From Salinarimonas sp052380005 (GTDB taxonomy: Bacteria > Pseudomonadota > Alphaproteobacteria > Rhizobiales > Beijerinckiaceae), in the NCBI GenBank assembly GCA_052380005.1, contig JBQTCJ010000009.1: a stretch of 64,000 nt of DNA. One strand, given 5' to 3'. The stretch's first letter is position 1. Every line of letters starts with the position of its first letter. A program made the translations under genes and the position numbers. Below the pieces are notes generated by a model, which was given only the letters and a program-made list of their open reading frames with translations, did no database searches and was not told where the DNA came from. Shown here one piece after another: positions 7,433-16,376 of the stretch.

Positions 7433-8410
7433 ATGGCCGACTATCAGAACATCTTCACCCAGGTCCAGGTGCGCGGCCCCGCCTACGCGGGCGTGCCGAT
7501 CGCCCGGGGCCCGTGGGTTCGGTCCAACAAGCCGGGCTTCGTCCACTTGCTCGGGCGCATCGGCGATGCGCAGGTGGGGCCGGTCTACCTCGGCTGGCTC
7601 GGGCTCGCCTCGATCCTGTGCGGCTTCATCGCCATCGAGATCATCGGGCTCAACATGTGGGCCTCGGTGAACTGGGACCCGATCGAGTTCGTCCGGCAAT
7701 TGCCGTGGCTCGCGCTCGAGCCGCCGCCGCCGGCCTACGGCCTGTCGCTGCCGCCCCTCAACGAGGGCGGATGGTGGCTTCTCGCCGGCTTCTTCCTCAC
7801 CACCTCGATCCTGCTCTGGTGGCTGCGGGTCTATCGCCGGGCGCGGATGCTCGGCATGGGCACGCACATCGCCTGGGCCTTCGCGGCGGCGATCTGGCTC
7901 TACCTCGTGCTCGGCTTCATCCGGCCGATCATGATGGGCTCCTGGGGCGAGGCGGTGCCCTTCGGCATCTTCCCGCACCTGGACTGGACGGCGGCCTTCT
8001 CGATCCGCTACGGCAACCTCTTCTACAACCCGTTCCACGCGCTCTCGATCGTCTTCCTCTACGGATCGACGCTGCTCTTCGCCATGCACGGCGCCACGGT
8101 GCTGGCGACGACGCGCTACGGCTCGGAGCACGAGGTCGAGCAGATCGTCGACCGCGGCACCGCCTTCGAGCGCGGCGGCCTGTTCTGGCGCTGGACCATG
8201 GGCTTCTGCGCCACGGCCGAGTCGATCCACCGGTGGGCCTGGTGGTTCGCCGTCCTCACGCCGATCACCGGCGGCATCGGCATCCTGCTCACGGGCACGG
8301 TCGTCGACAATTGGTACCTGTGGGCGGTGAAGCACGGCGTGGCGCCGCCGACCCCGGTCGCCTATCCCGTCCTGCCCGACCCGGCGAGCCTGATCGGAGG
8401 TGCGCAATGA
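7433..8410 (+). CDS. pufM: Photosynthetic reaction centre M subunit PufM
   Basis: 325 aa, five membrane spans. M subunit partner of PufL. Visible conserved features are HLDW (accessory pigment), NPFHALSIVFLYGSTLLFAMHG (special pair and iron ligands), the iron-ligand Glu in GTAFERGGLFWRWTMGF and the last iron His in AESIHRWAWWFA. The tail after NWYLWAVKHG extends about 27 residues, as in species whose reaction centre carries a bound cytochrome. Its stop overlaps the pufC start (ATGA, 8407-8410). Confidence 0.98.
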   Translation: MADYQNIFTQVQVRGPAYAGVPIARGPWVRSNKPGFVHLLGRIGDAQVGPVYLGWLGLASILCGFIAIEIIGLNMWASVNWDPIEFVRQLPWLALEPPPPAYGLSLPPLNEGGWWLLAGFFLTTSILLWWLRVYRRARMLGMGTHIAWAFAAAIWLYLVLGFIRPIMMGSWGEAVPFGIFPHLDWTAAFSIRYGNLFYNPFHALSIVFLYGSTLLFAMHGATVLATTRYGSEHEVEQIVDRGTAFERGGLFWRWTMGFCATAESIHRWAWWFAVLTPITGGIGILLTGTVVDNWYLWAVKHGVAPPTPVAYPVLPDPASLIGGAQ

Positions 8411-9528
8411 ACGACAAGACCGCATGGAGCAACTTCTGGCTCGGCCTCGGCGGCGCTGTCGCCGCCGTGGTCGGTGTCGGGATCGTCTCCACCTTCGAAT
8501 GGCCGGACACGGAGTCCGTCCAGGTCGGGCACCGCGGAAACGGCATGGTGCAGGTCTACAACCAGGTGGCCCTCGCCAACCAGGTCGCGGAAACCAGCTT
8601 CCCCGAGCCCGAACCGGTCGACGAGCCGTTCGGCCTCTCGGCCGGGGAGATCTACGAGAACGTCCAGGTCCTGGGCCATCTCGACGTCGCCGACTTCAAC
8701 CGGCTCATGCTCGCGATCACGAGCTGGGTCGCGCCGGAGGAGCAGGGCTGCCTGTACTGCCACGCGGAGGGCGAGGCGCTGTCGTCCGACAGCCTCTACA
8801 CCAAGCGCGTGGCCCGGCGCATGATCCAGATGACCATGACCGTGAACCAGGAGTGGGACCAGCACGTCGCCCCGACCGGCGTCACCTGCTACACCTGCCA
8901 CCGCGGCCAGCCGGTACCGGACAACATCTGGTTCCTCGATCCGGGCCAGTGGCGTGGTGCGGGGATCGTCGGCAACCCGGCGGGTCAGAACATGCCGGCG
9001 ACGGCCGCCGGCCTCTCGTCGCTGCCGGCGGACCCGTTCGTCGCCTTCCTGCAGGACGATCCGGCGAACATCCGCGTGGCCGGCCTGGAGGCGCTGCCCG
9101 ACGGCAATCGCACGTCGATCAAGCAGACCGAGTGGACCTATTCGCTCATGATGCACATGTCGACGTCGCTCGGCGTGAACTGCACCTTCTGCCACAACAG
9201 TCGATCCTTCTCCGACTGGGAACAGAGCCCCGCGCAGCGGACGACGGCCTGGCACGGGCTGCGCATGGTCTCGTCGCTCAACGAGACCTATCTCGACCCG
9301 CTCCAGGGCGAGTACCCGGCGATCCGGCTCGGGCCGACGGGCGATGCGCCGAAGGCGAACTGCGCCACGTGCCACCAGGGCGCCTACAAGCCCCTCTACG
9401 GCTACTCGATGATCGGCGACTACCCCTCGCTCGCGGCCTACGGCCCGCCCGAGCTGCAGGACCCGCCGATGCCCATGCCGGCCGCGGACGGGACCGGCGG
9501 AGAGGCTTCGCCCGCGACCAGCCAGTGA
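8407..9528 (+). CDS. pufC: Reaction-centre tetrahaem cytochrome c subunit PufC
   Basis: 373 aa. Periplasmic electron donor to the special pair. Four CxxCH haem sites are at residues 115-119 (CLYCH), 161-165 (CYTCH), 259-263 (CTFCH) and 319-323 (CATCH); the axial Met residues of the family fit RMIQMTM and LMMHMSTSLG. Residues 10-30 form an uncleaved-looking membrane anchor with no lipobox Cys, so it is held by a helix rather than by lipid, as in several Rhizobiales. Overlap with pufM implies a fixed 1:1 output. Confidence 0.97.
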   Translation: MNDKTAWSNFWLGLGGAVAAVVGVGIVSTFEWPDTESVQVGHRGNGMVQVYNQVALANQVAETSFPEPEPVDEPFGLSAGEIYENVQVLGHLDVADFNRLMLAITSWVAPEEQGCLYCHAEGEALSSDSLYTKRVARRMIQMTMTVNQEWDQHVAPTGVTCYTCHRGQPVPDNIWFLDPGQWRGAGIVGNPAGQNMPATAAGLSSLPADPFVAFLQDDPANIRVAGLEALPDGNRTSIKQTEWTYSLMMHMSTSLGVNCTFCHNSRSFSDWEQSPAQRTTAWHGLRMVSSLNETYLDPLQGEYPAIRLGPTGDAPKANCATCHQGAYKPLYGYSMIGDYPSLAAYGPPELQDPPMPMPAADGTGGEASPATSQ

Positions 9529-9558
9529 GCGAGAGCGCATGAGAAGGGGGACCGCGGC

Positions 9559-10383
9559 ATGATCATGACCATCGTGGACAGCGGCGGGAAGCTGCCGAAG
9601 GGTGCCGCGGCCGCGGTCTTCGCGATGCTGGCCTACGTGGCGGCGGCCAGCATCGTCGCCGGGCTCGGTGACCTCGGGGCGGGGCTCCTCGTCCTGGTCA
9701 TGGGTGCGGTCACCATCGGCGTCGTCGACTACGTGATGTGGCGCGATCTCTCCCGCGAGGGCGGGAGCGACGGGGTGGGGACGGGGGCGCGCGCCGGAAC
9801 GGGCGCGCGCTTCGGCTCGTACGTGCTCGCCGGCCCCGAGGGCGTAGGCTCGCCCGAGATGCCGGCGGTCGTCCTGCCGTTCCATGCGGTCCGCACGGAA
9901 GCGGCGCATGCCGCGCCGCCGACCGCATCCGCGAGCCCGGCTCAGCCGGCGTCGTTCGCCGAGGCCGCGCCCGCCCGGGATCCGGCGCCCGCCGCCCCTG
10001 CCGAGAGTGAGCCGATCGGGGAGTCCGCATCGTCGTCTGACGCCGCAGCGGTCGCGCCCGGCGCGGCATCGCCCGCGCCAGCGGTCGCCGAGGCGCAGGC
10101 CGATACGGTGGGCACCCGTCCCTCGGCGCTCGACGCGCCGCGGGGCACGGCCGACGATCTCAAGCGGATCAACGGCATCGGCCCGGCCAACGAGAGGAAG
10201 CTCAACGCGCTGGGCATCTACCATTTCGACCAGATGTCCGGCTGGGACGAGGCGCAGGTGCGCTGGGTCGGCACCTACCTCGCCTTCCCCGGGCGCATCG
10301 AGCGCGAGCGCTGGGTCGCCCAGGCCCGCGCGCTCGCCGAGATGCACGCGGAGCCGGCCCCGTACCGCAAGGCGCCGGCCTGA
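9559..10383 (+). CDS. Membrane-anchored helix-hairpin-helix protein at the end of the puf operon
   Basis: 274 aa, function unknown. Two hydrophobic segments (about residues 16-36 and 40-60) are followed by a long, low-complexity Ala/Pro/Ser/Glu linker (about 65-190). A compact C-terminal domain begins DDLKRINGIGPANERKLNAL and contains GIYHFDQMSGWDEAQVRWV. That domain matches the H3TH/HhH type found as C-terminal tails of alphaproteobacterial NuoE and in COG3743 'flap endonuclease-like' proteins; no nuclease active site is visible. It begins 30 bp after pufC with a GAAGGGGGA ribosome site, so it is probably co-transcribed. Start may be ATG 9559 or 9565. A role in reaction centre-LH1 assembly is a guess from location only. 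Confidence 0.7.
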   Translation: MIMTIVDSGGKLPKGAAAAVFAMLAYVAAASIVAGLGDLGAGLLVLVMGAVTIGVVDYVMWRDLSREGGSDGVGTGARAGTGARFGSYVLAGPEGVGSPEMPAVVLPFHAVRTEAAHAAPPTASASPAQPASFAEAAPARDPAPAAPAESEPIGESASSSDAAAVAPGAASPAPAVAEAQADTVGTRPSALDAPRGTADDLKRINGIGPANERKLNALGIYHFDQMSGWDEAQVRWVGTYLAFPGRIERERWVAQARALAEMHAEPAPYRKAPA

Positions 10384-10604
10384 CGGCGCGCGTGAGCGAG
10401 CCTGGGTCGGGTCCTCGTACCGCCGACGCCGGTGGTCTCGGCTGTCGCCGACGCGCCTGCCGGCGCATCCCCTCCGTCTCGTCGCCTCCGGCACCTCCCC
10501 CCGACTGACGCGATGCGGGAGGCGCGCGTCTCGGGCGTGGACCCGAGGAGGTGGTGCATGCCCGTGGCGCTCCGGCCACAGCGCGGCGCCGTCTCTCCGG
10601 ACGG

Positions 10605-10619
10605 TTAACTCATCCTCAA
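10605..10619 (+). promoter_or_regulatory. Possible CtrA-like half-matched box before the SleB gene
   Basis: In the otherwise featureless 240-bp gap 10384-10623 the sequence TTAA-N7-TCAA (10605-10619) matches seven of eight bases of the alphaproteobacterial CtrA pattern TTAA-N7-TTAA. It lies 5 bp before the candidate start ATG. CtrA control of a cell-wall hydrolase would make sense, but a single imperfect match is weak. Confidence 0.25.
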
Positions 10620-10623
10620 CTCG

Positions 10624-11913
10624 ATGGCGCGATTCTCACGGATGCCGGCGGGCGGCTCGCCGGCCGTTCGTGGAGTTTTCACCGTGCGCCTGCGCCGCCG
10701 CCCTCGCAAGATCGACCGGATGCGCTGGGTCTGCGCCACCGCGGCCCCCTGGGCGCTCGGGGCGGGCCTGCTCGTCTCCTTCACCGCGACCGCCGGCGTC
10801 AACATCGAGGCGGGCCGCTCGATCGAGACGCCGCGTCCGGCCGAGCGCCTCGCCGCGCTCGACCATCTCGTCGCGCCCGTCGCCCCCGACCTTCTGGGCC
10901 GACTCGCGCTCGCGCTGGAGACGAGCGCCACCCGTTTCACCGAGGCGGGCCTCGCCGCACGCGCACCCGCTTCGCCGGCGGGCGAGGGGCCCATCGCCGC
11001 GTCCCCGCGCTTCGAGGGCAAGCCGCTCGCGGAGGGCGACCTTCCCGCACGGGTCAACCGGGAGGGCAAGGGAGACGCGGCCGGCGCGGTCCCGGTCTCG
11101 CTGGGGCGCCTCGGTCGCGCGCTCGAGGGGCCGTCCTTCTCGCTCCTGGCACCGGACGCGGCACGCCTGCCCGCCGAGCGCCTCGCCCACGGCGAGGCGA
11201 TGCCCATCCTCGTCGTCACCGCGGGGGTGTTCGAGCGCCACGAGGAGACCGCCACCGAGATCGCCACCGCGGCGCTCTCGCCCGCGGCCGCCGCGCAGGG
11301 CTCGACCGGCCGCGGCCTCGCCCGCGGCGTCGCGGAGGCCCGGGAGGGCGCGACGCCCGGCGTCGCCCGCGCCGCCTCGCTCGCCTCCTCGACGCCCACG
11401 GCGCGGACCTGGTCGCCCGTCGAGGTCGCCGCCGCCCCCGTCTCGCTGCCGCCCGCCGTCATGGCCGGCGCGCCGCGATTCCTCGATCTCGTCGACCCCA
11501 CGCATCTGGCACGCGAACGCCGCTGCCTCGAGCAGGCGGTGTATTTCGAGGCGCGCTCGGAGCCCGAGGAGGGCCAGGCCGCGGTGGCGCAGGTCGTGCT
11601 CAACCGCGTCAAGTCGAGCCTCTACCCGAACACGATCTGCGGCGTCGTCTTCCAGAACAGCCACCGGCACCTCGCCTGCCAGTTCACCTTCACCTGCGAG
11701 GGCAAGAGCCTGCGCATCACCGAGCCGGCGGCCTGGGACCGTGCGCGGCGCATCGCGGCGGCGGTGCTCGAGGGCGAGACCTATCTCGCCGCGGTCGGCA
11801 ACGCCACGCACTACCACGCCGACTACGTCCGCCCCCGCTGGGCGAGCCGCCTGCGCCACGCCGACACGATCGGCCGGCACATCTTCTACCAGCTGCGGCC
11901 GGGGCAGCGGTGA
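10624..11913 (+). CDS. SleB-family cell wall hydrolase
   Basis: 429 aa. A hydrophobic export/anchor segment (WVCATAAPWALGAGLLVSF, about residues 35-53) is followed by some 230 residues of low-conservation, Ala-rich sequence. The C-terminal Hydrolase_2/SleB domain (from about residue 290) contains CLEQAVYFEARSE with the catalytic Glu, AQVVLNRVKSSLYP, CQFTFTCEG and THYHADYVRPRW. SleB domains cleave peptidoglycan glycan strands; in non-sporulating alphaproteobacteria they act in wall remodelling. Several in-frame ATG codons exist (10624, 10642, 10720); the last would still keep the signal segment. Confidence 0.85.
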   Translation: MARFSRMPAGGSPAVRGVFTVRLRRRPRKIDRMRWVCATAAPWALGAGLLVSFTATAGVNIEAGRSIETPRPAERLAALDHLVAPVAPDLLGRLALALETSATRFTEAGLAARAPASPAGEGPIAASPRFEGKPLAEGDLPARVNREGKGDAAGAVPVSLGRLGRALEGPSFSLLAPDAARLPAERLAHGEAMPILVVTAGVFERHEETATEIATAALSPAAAAQGSTGRGLARGVAEAREGATPGVARAASLASSTPTARTWSPVEVAAAPVSLPPAVMAGAPRFLDLVDPTHLARERRCLEQAVYFEARSEPEEGQAAVAQVVLNRVKSSLYPNTICGVVFQNSHRHLACQFTFTCEGKSLRITEPAAWDRARRIAAAVLEGETYLAAVGNATHYHADYVRPRWASRLRHADTIGRHIFYQLRPGQR

Positions 11914-12012
11914 GCGTTGTGGCGACGGCGCGCGGGCGACGCACCCGCGCTTGACCCCGCCGCGCGCCCGCGCACAATCCGCGCCCCGATCCTTCGCCGC
12001 CGGAGCGTCCCG

Positions 12013-13200
12013 ATGCCGACCCCGATCCAAGCCTTCACCCGTCTCGGCGAGGAGAACGCCTTCGCCGTCCTGGCGCGGGCGACCGCGCTCGCGCAGGGAG
12101 GCGCGGACGTGGTGAACCTCGGCATCGGCCAGCCGGACTTCGCCACGCCCGCCCACGTCGTCGAGGCGGGGGTGAAGGCCCTGCGTGACGGGCACCATGG
12201 CTACACGCCCGCGACCGGCATCGCGCCCCTGCGCGAGGCGGTCTGCGCCGATCTCGCCCGGCGCACGGGCGCCGCGGTCGATCCCAATCGCGTGCTGGTC
12301 GTGCCCGGCGGCAAGGTCACGATGTTCATGGCGATCCTGATGCTGGGCGAGCCCGGCGCCGAGATCCTCTACCCGGACCCAGGGTTCCCGATCTACCGCT
12401 CGATGATCTCCTTCACCGGCGCACGCCCGGTGCCGATCCCGATCCGCGAGGAGAACGGCTTCGCCTTCTCCGCCGCGGAAACGCTCTCGCTGATCGGCCC
12501 GCAGACCCGGCTCGTGATCCTCAACTCGCCGGCCAACCCGACGGGTGGCGTCACGCCCCGCGGGGAGATCGAGGCGCTCGTGGCGGGGCTCGCAGCGCAC
12601 CCAAAGGTCGTGATCCTCTCCGACGAGATATACGGCTCGATGACCTACGACGGCGCCGAGCACGTCTCGCTGCTCTCCTTCCCCGAGATCCGCGACCGCC
12701 TGATCCACCTCGACGGCGCGTCGAAGACCTATGCCATGACCGGCTGGCGGCTCGGCTGGTCGGTGTGGCCCGACGGGCTCTACGAGGCGGCGCGCAAGCT
12801 CGCCGTGAACTCGTTCTCGTGCGTCAACGCCGCGACCCAGCACGCCGGCATCGCAGCGCTCACGGGGCCGCAGGACGCGGTCGATGCCATGATGGCCGCC
12901 TTCGACCGGCGCCGGCGGCTCGTGGTGGAGGGCCTGAACGCGCTGCCTGGCGTCTCCTGCGTGACCCCGCAGGGCGCGTTCTACGCCTTCCCGAGCATTC
13001 GCGACACCGGCTGGGGCGCCAAGGCGCTGGCCTCCGCCCTGCTCGAGCGCGCGCACGTCGCGACGATCGGCGGGCCGGACTTCGGAGAGTACGGCGAGGG
13101 CTACCTGAGGCTGTCCTACGCGGCGTCCGAGAGCGCCATCGAGGAGGCGCTGGGGCGGATGGAGCGGTTCCTGCGCGAGGAGCGGCCGGCGGCCTCTTGA
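12013..13200 (+). CDS. PLP-dependent aminotransferase (aspartate/aromatic type, class I/II)
   Basis: 395 aa. Fold-type I aminotransferase. NLGIGQPDF near the start, NSPANPTGG, the Asp-Tyr pair in ILSDEIYGSMTYDG and the PLP-lysine motif DGASKTYAMTGWRLGW are all present, ending with YLRLSYAAS for the substrate-carboxylate Arg. The exact substrate cannot be read from sequence; aspartate, alanine/valine or aromatic amino acids are possible. ATG 12013 gives the usual N-terminus; the frame is open further upstream but that part has no family character. Confidence 0.88.
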   Translation: MPTPIQAFTRLGEENAFAVLARATALAQGGADVVNLGIGQPDFATPAHVVEAGVKALRDGHHGYTPATGIAPLREAVCADLARRTGAAVDPNRVLVVPGGKVTMFMAILMLGEPGAEILYPDPGFPIYRSMISFTGARPVPIPIREENGFAFSAAETLSLIGPQTRLVILNSPANPTGGVTPRGEIEALVAGLAAHPKVVILSDEIYGSMTYDGAEHVSLLSFPEIRDRLIHLDGASKTYAMTGWRLGWSVWPDGLYEAARKLAVNSFSCVNAATQHAGIAALTGPQDAVDAMMAAFDRRRRLVVEGLNALPGVSCVTPQGAFYAFPSIRDTGWGAKALASALLERAHVATIGGPDFGEYGEGYLRLSYAASESAIEEALGRMERFLREERPAAS

Positions 13201-13238
13201 GCCTCGCGGCCCGATGGGATCGCGTCGCGAGCGATGCT

Positions 13239-14027
13239 CTACGCGGCCGCCACCCCGGAGCGCGCTCCGATCGCAGCCCGTACGCACAGGAACAGCACCA
13301 CCGCGTTGAGCACGTGCCAGAGGAAGTGCGTACCGAGCGGCAGCCAGCCGCAGACCGCGACATCGATCGAGCGGAAGACGAGGGAGAGAGCGAAGGTCGC
13401 CGCCGCGACGAGGAGCGCCGTGCCGGCCGTGTGCGGCGCCACGACCTTGTCGAGGAAGGCGCGGGCGCGCGTGTCGTCGTCCTCCGCGCCGGCCCAGGCG
13501 CGGTTCTTGCGGTTGGCGAGCACCGTCTCGGCGCGACGCGCCCGCAGCACGAGGAGCCCGCCGACGCCGATCAGCGCGAGCGCCGCCGGGAAGTAGGACA
13601 CCGAGCCGTTGGCGTTCGCTCCCGGCCCGAAGAGCGCGCCCCACGCCGCCGGGAAGGCGGCGCCCGCCGCTAGGAAGGCTCCGGTCGCGACGCCCGCGCC
13701 CACGGCGCCGAGGCGCAGGAAGCGGCGCATGGCGAGGAAGAAGAAACCGTAGATGAACAGCGTGATCGGGATCACGTCGGCGAGGAGCGACCAGCGGTTC
13801 GCATAGGTGTGGAACAGGAAGGAGCCGATCCCGGTCGCGGCCACGATGGCGATCAGCACGAGCGCCCAGACGTCCCGCCCGCCGGCGCGCCGCCACAGCG
13901 AGAGCGCGAGGAAGGCGGCCACCAGGAAGGCCGCGTTCGAGACGGCGTTCACCGGCTCCGCCCAGAACCCCACGCCGGCGCGCTCGCAATAGAGGTCGAT
14001 CGGGGCGCACCAGCCGGTCTCGTCCAT
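13239..14027 (-). CDS. Ceramidase-like (CREST superfamily) membrane protein
   Basis: 262 aa, about seven hydrophobic segments. N-terminal DLYCERAGVGFWAEPVNAVSNAAF and later SFLFHTYANRWSLLADVIPI and GTHFLWHVLNAVV place His, Asp and Ser residues as in alkaline ceramidase/PAQR-type (CREST) membrane hydrolases, which use a zinc site of three His plus Asp. The substrate in bacteria is unknown; a lipid amide is plausible. The start at 14027 (MDETGWC) is chosen because upstream in-frame sequence is not conserved-looking. It converges on the aminotransferase gene with a 38-bp gap. Confidence 0.8.
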   Translation of the reverse strand: MDETGWCAPIDLYCERAGVGFWAEPVNAVSNAAFLVAAFLALSLWRRAGGRDVWALVLIAIVAATGIGSFLFHTYANRWSLLADVIPITLFIYGFFFLAMRRFLRLGAVGAGVATGAFLAAGAAFPAAWGALFGPGANANGSVSYFPAALALIGVGGLLVLRARRAETVLANRKNRAWAGAEDDDTRARAFLDKVVAPHTAGTALLVAAATFALSLVFRSIDVAVCGWLPLGTHFLWHVLNAVVLFLCVRAAIGARSGVAAA

Positions 14028-14220
14028 CGCCCTCGTTCCCCCGGGAGGTTCTGGTTGCGACGAAAGTAGCAGGACGCGGATGATGCGCAACACGCCCGCG
14101 CACGGCGGCGGACGCGGGGCCGACGACAGGCAGCGGGCTCTTGCCATCGCGGTCCGGGTGCCCGATCAAGGACGCTCCCGCCGCGCCTTCCGCGCCACAG
14201 ACCGCTCGCCCGAGGCCCCG

Positions 14221-15003
14221 ATGCGCATCACGACCTGGAACGTCAACTCCATTCGGCAGCGCCAGGGGCATCTCCTCGACTTCCTCAGGGAGCAGGCGCC
14301 GGACGTCGTCTGCCTGCAGGAGCTCAAGACGACGCTCGACAACCTGCCGCGCGCGGAGATCGAGGATGCCGGCTACAACGTCGCGGCGGTGGGGCAGAAG
14401 GGCTTCAATGGCGTCGCGCTGCTCTCGCGGTATCCGATCGCGGACGTGCGCGAGGCGCTGCCCGGCGACGCCGAGGACAGCCAAGCCCGCTACGTCGAGG
14501 GCGTGATCTCGGTCGGCGGCGGCGTCGTACGCGTCGCCTCGATCTACCTGCCGAACGGCAACCCGGTCGACAGCGCCAAGTACCCCTACAAGCTCGCCTT
14601 CATGGACCGGCTGATCGCGCATGCGCGCGACCTGATGCGGCTCGAGGAGCCGCTCGTGCTCGCGGGCGACTACAATGTCATCCCGGAGCCGCGCGACGCC
14701 GCCGATCCGGCGGCTTGGGAGGGCGATGCGCTCTACCTCCCGCAGACGCGCGCCAAGTACCGCGCGCTGCTGGCGCTCGGCCTCACGGACGCGCTGCGCG
14801 CCTGCGACGAGGGGGAGGGGCGCTACACGTTCTGGGACTACCAGGCGGGCGCCTGGCAGCGCAACAAGGGCATCCGCATCGACCATCTCCTGCTCTCGCC
14901 CCAGGCGGCGGACCGGCTCGAGGGCGTGACGATCCACAAGCAGGAACGGGCGAAGGAGAAGCCGTCGGATCACGTTCCGGTGACGGTGCGGCTGAAGGCG
15001 TGA
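14221..15003 (+). CDS. xth: Exodeoxyribonuclease III
   Basis: 260 aa. AP endonuclease/3'-5' exonuclease for base-excision repair. The metal-dependent EEP-family motifs are all there: WNVNSIRQR, LQELKTT (metal Glu), GDYNVIPEPRD (Asp/Asn) and SDHVPVTV (Asp-His). Length is standard. The start MRITTWNVNS is the family N-terminus. A strong hairpin terminator follows at 15007-15039. Confidence 0.95.
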   Translation: MRITTWNVNSIRQRQGHLLDFLREQAPDVVCLQELKTTLDNLPRAEIEDAGYNVAAVGQKGFNGVALLSRYPIADVREALPGDAEDSQARYVEGVISVGGGVVRVASIYLPNGNPVDSAKYPYKLAFMDRLIAHARDLMRLEEPLVLAGDYNVIPEPRDAADPAAWEGDALYLPQTRAKYRALLALGLTDALRACDEGEGRYTFWDYQAGAWQRNKGIRIDHLLLSPQAADRLEGVTIHKQERAKEKPSDHVPVTVRLKA

Positions 15004-15006
15004 GAT

Positions 15007-15039
15007 GCCGGCGCGGCGGGGCCTCCCCGCTGCGCCGGC
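15007..15039. terminator. Bidirectional hairpin terminator between xth and aztD
   Basis: A 15-bp stem, GCCGGCGCGGCGGGG (15007-15021) and CCCCGCTGCGCCGGC (15025-15039), with loop CCT and a single G-U pair. It lies exactly in the 42-bp gap of two converging genes. It has no long U-tract, which is common in very GC-rich genomes. Confidence 0.7.
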
Positions 15040-15045
15040 TCGCCG

Positions 15046-16263
15046 TCAGTGCCCGGCGCCGCTCGCGGCCACGAGCACGACGTCGCCCGGTTCGCCGCCC
15101 ACGGCGATGCGCCGCTCGACTGCGATCGTCGCACCGTCGACGACGACCAGCTCCCCCGCTGCGGGGTCCGTTACGACGACGTGCCCGCCGGCGACCGAGA
15201 GCCGCGGACGGACGACGCCCTGCTCCATGGAGTACCGATCGGTGACGGCGACCTCGCCCAGGATCGCACCCGTGAGCGCATTGAGCTTCAGGAGCCGGCC
15301 GTCCTCGACGACCACCCAGCCGGTGTCACCGGGGTCGGCGTCGAGCGCGAAATGCATGCGCCGCGCGGGCAGCTGGACGAAGGCGAAGCCGTCCTCTGCG
15401 CTCGGGTCGACGACGACCATGCCGTCGGGCCCGAAGTCGGCCAGGAAGCTGCGAAAGGCGGCGGCGCCCTGGATGTTGCGCACCATGCGCTCGCCGCCGT
15501 ACCCCGCCGGATAGGCGTGGCGCCAGGCGCGCGGCGGGCTCGCCGCCGTGTCGACGAAGGCGACCGCGTCCGCGCAGCCGAAGGCGAGCACCGAACCGCT
15601 CTGCCCCTCGCCGTGAAGGCGTGCGCACTCCGCCCGTACGAGCGGCGCGCCCTCGGCGCCGAGGAGCGACACGGCGACCGGCAGGCGCTCGCCCTCGACG
15701 GGCACCGAGATCGCGAGCAAGCCACCGACGGGCTTCGCCAGGCCATGATGCGCGACGCCGGCGGGGACTGTTTCGACCGCCACGTCGGCCTCGGTCAGTT
15801 CCGCCTCGCCGAGGAGCTGCGCTGCGCCGTCGTCGTCGAAGAAGACCGCGATCCGGCTCGTGTCTCGGTTGACGTGTGCCGGGCGGCCTCCGGTAAGTCT
15901 GGCCGGAAGCAGCGTCGGCGCCGTGAGCACGCGATCGGCATGATCGCCGTGGTCCTCCAGAGCCACGCCCGTGCCGATGAAGGCGACCGCGTCGGCGGTC
16001 GGCATCGACGCGACGATCGTCCCCGTCGTCGCACCGCGATGCAGCCGCGCCGGCGCATCCAGCGTGAAGGCGCCGATCTGCTCGGCACTCTCGATGTCGA
16101 AAGCCCGCACGGTCCCGGCGACCGCGTCGGCCACGAAGGCGCGGACCGCCGTCGGGGTATCGTGGTCGTGCCCGTGATCGTGGTCGCCGTGCGCGAAGGC
16201 GGCCGGTGAGCAGGCGAGGGACAGCGCGAGCGCGAGGGGCGCCGTCCGAGCGCTGATTGTCAT
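15046..16263 (-). CDS. aztD: Periplasmic zinc metallochaperone AztD
   Basis: 405 aa. A cleavable signal peptide (MTISARTAPLALALSLACSP, cleavage after AFA) exposes an immediate His-rich stretch HGDHDHGHDHD. The rest is a repeat-rich beta-propeller with several His/Asp clusters (VPAGVAHHGLAKPVGG, RRMHFALDADPGDTGW). AztD proteins hand zinc to the AztC binding protein of the AztABC importer; those transporter genes are not in this window. Start at 16263 is chosen for the signal peptide; a GTG or ATG further upstream would put ten residues in front of it. It is divergent from the COG0523 GTPase gene and shares a Zur-like box. Confidence 0.82.
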   Translation of the reverse strand: MTISARTAPLALALSLACSPAAFAHGDHDHGHDHDTPTAVRAFVADAVAGTVRAFDIESAEQIGAFTLDAPARLHRGATTGTIVASMPTADAVAFIGTGVALEDHGDHADRVLTAPTLLPARLTGGRPAHVNRDTSRIAVFFDDDGAAQLLGEAELTEADVAVETVPAGVAHHGLAKPVGGLLAISVPVEGERLPVAVSLLGAEGAPLVRAECARLHGEGQSGSVLAFGCADAVAFVDTAASPPRAWRHAYPAGYGGERMVRNIQGAAAFRSFLADFGPDGMVVVDPSAEDGFAFVQLPARRMHFALDADPGDTGWVVVEDGRLLKLNALTGAILGEVAVTDRYSMEQGVVRPRLSVAGGHVVVTDPAAGELVVVDGATIAVERRIAVGGEPGDVVLVAASGAGH

Positions 16264-16339
16264 GACGAGTCTCCTTGTGTTCGTCGCCCGCACGGTCAGC
16301 CGACGCCCGGCCTTTACCGCCGAGCGGCCGCACAGTAGA

Positions 16340-16357
16340 GCTACGTTATAACATTAC
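16340..16357. promoter_or_regulatory. Zur-like operator between aztD and the COG0523 GTPase gene
   Basis: GCTACGTTATAACATTAC centred on the perfect palindrome GTTATAAC (16345-16352). Read on the minus strand one half is GTAATGTTATAAC, the alphaproteobacterial Zur pattern; the other half is degenerate. The gap between the two divergent start codons is only 113 bp and unusually AT-rich here, so one site could control both zinc genes. Confidence 0.65.
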
Positions 16358-16376
16358 ATTTGCCAAGAGATGATCC

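Noticed and set aside
10636..14973. Minus-strand open frame of 1445 codons
   Set aside because: It runs antisense through the SleB, aminotransferase and exonuclease III genes; composition is Arg/Asp/Gly-rich with no domain pattern. Long antisense frames are expected at 70% GC.
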